A stretch of DNA of 64,000 nucleotides from Devosia sp. YIM 151766 (GTDB taxonomy: Bacteria; Pseudomonadota; Alphaproteobacteria; Rhizobiales; Devosiaceae): contig NZ_CP127251.1 in assembly GCF_030285925.1 (NCBI RefSeq), positions 3,209,001 to 3,273,000 of the forward strand, read 5' to 3'. Under the pieces are notes generated by a model, which saw only the letters and a list, made by a program, of their open reading frames with translations, was not told the origin of the DNA and ran no database searches. Shown one piece after another: positions 63,879-64,000 of the stretch (its first letter is position 1; each line of letters starts with the position of its first letter). The position numbers and the translations under genes are program-made.

Positions 63879-64000
63879 CGTCACCCTCGCGCTTGACGCG
63901 AGGGTTCTTTGTTTGTGGACCTGCCGCAAGAGCCCTCGCGTTTGACGCGAGGGCTCTCGCGATGCCGGTAACGCCCTCGCGTCAAGCGCGAGGGTGACGA
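63879..64000. repeat. Cluster of three CCCTCGCG...CGCGAGGG hairpins
   Basis: Hairpins at 63884-63904, 63931-63955 and 63974-63994, each with a five-base loop (CTTGA, TTTGA, TCAAG). The first and last, with flanks, are exact inverted copies over about 27 bases. This is the layout of REP doublets. The cluster runs to the window end. Confidence 0.8.

Noticed and set aside
63879..64000. CRISPR array
   Set aside because: The repeated units are palindromic hairpins in both orientations with unequal spacing and only three copies; no cas genes.

Overview
The window is a GC-rich bacterial chromosome segment. Its gene content and protein styles suggest an alphaproteobacterium of the Hyphomicrobiales, most plausibly Devosia or a close relative. 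Supporting features are the HWE/HisKA_2 kinase, miaB-phoH-ybeY-corC order, HemP/HmuS heme genes, a SitABCD manganese transporter with a Mur-like box, an IF3 of the rhizobial type and a long FtsK. The genus is an inference and was not checked by any search.

Layout. 1-8.3 kb: 3' end of infB facing an L,D-transpeptidase, pnp and rpsO on the other strand, then an HWE kinase with a small upstream partner, then miaB. 8.4-14.1 kb: phoH-ybeY-corC, a FhuF-like ferric reductase, and a TadE/TadG-like pair. 14.2-16.4 kb: a YtrA-type GntR regulator with its own ABC exporter and a clear palindromic operator. 16.4-19.4 kb: two glycosyltransferases and an O-antigen ligase-like protein. 19.5-23 kb: sitABCD. 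23-28 kb: a stand-alone DUF2793/S74 chaperone protein, a YegP-like protein, an amino-acid ABC uptake pair, a CreA-like lipoprotein and a 1-Cys peroxiredoxin. 28.4-34.9 kb: heme uptake, with hemP-hmuS-(unknown)-exbB-exbD-tonB divergent from a heme receptor.

36.2-48.6 kb is an accessory island. An SbmA/YddA-like ABC transporter gene is cut by an apparently intact IS21-family element, which abuts an N-terminally cut IS1182-family transposase, then a tyrosine recombinase plus IS91-family transposase pair. Beyond these lie two tandem secreted six-cysteine paralogues translationally coupled to a frameshifted AbiTii-type gene, and on the other strand an 824-residue unknown protein with a zinc ribbon and a PD-(D/E)XK-like C-terminus. 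The island ends at a tRNA-Gly(GCC) gene. This is the best place for an undescribed, probably defence-related, system.

48.8-64 kb returns to core genes: thioredoxin/CnoX-like trxA, a LON-domain protein, Trm112-like protein, a UbiH-family hydroxylase, glnK-amtB behind a sigma54-like promoter, ftsK, a LolA-like protein, uppP, a GST, queG, an epimerase, a GNAT acetyltransferase, a GIY-YIG protein, an alpha/beta hydrolase and infC, which appears to start at ATT. Palindromic intergenic repeats cluster in this last section. No CRISPR array or rRNA gene was seen.
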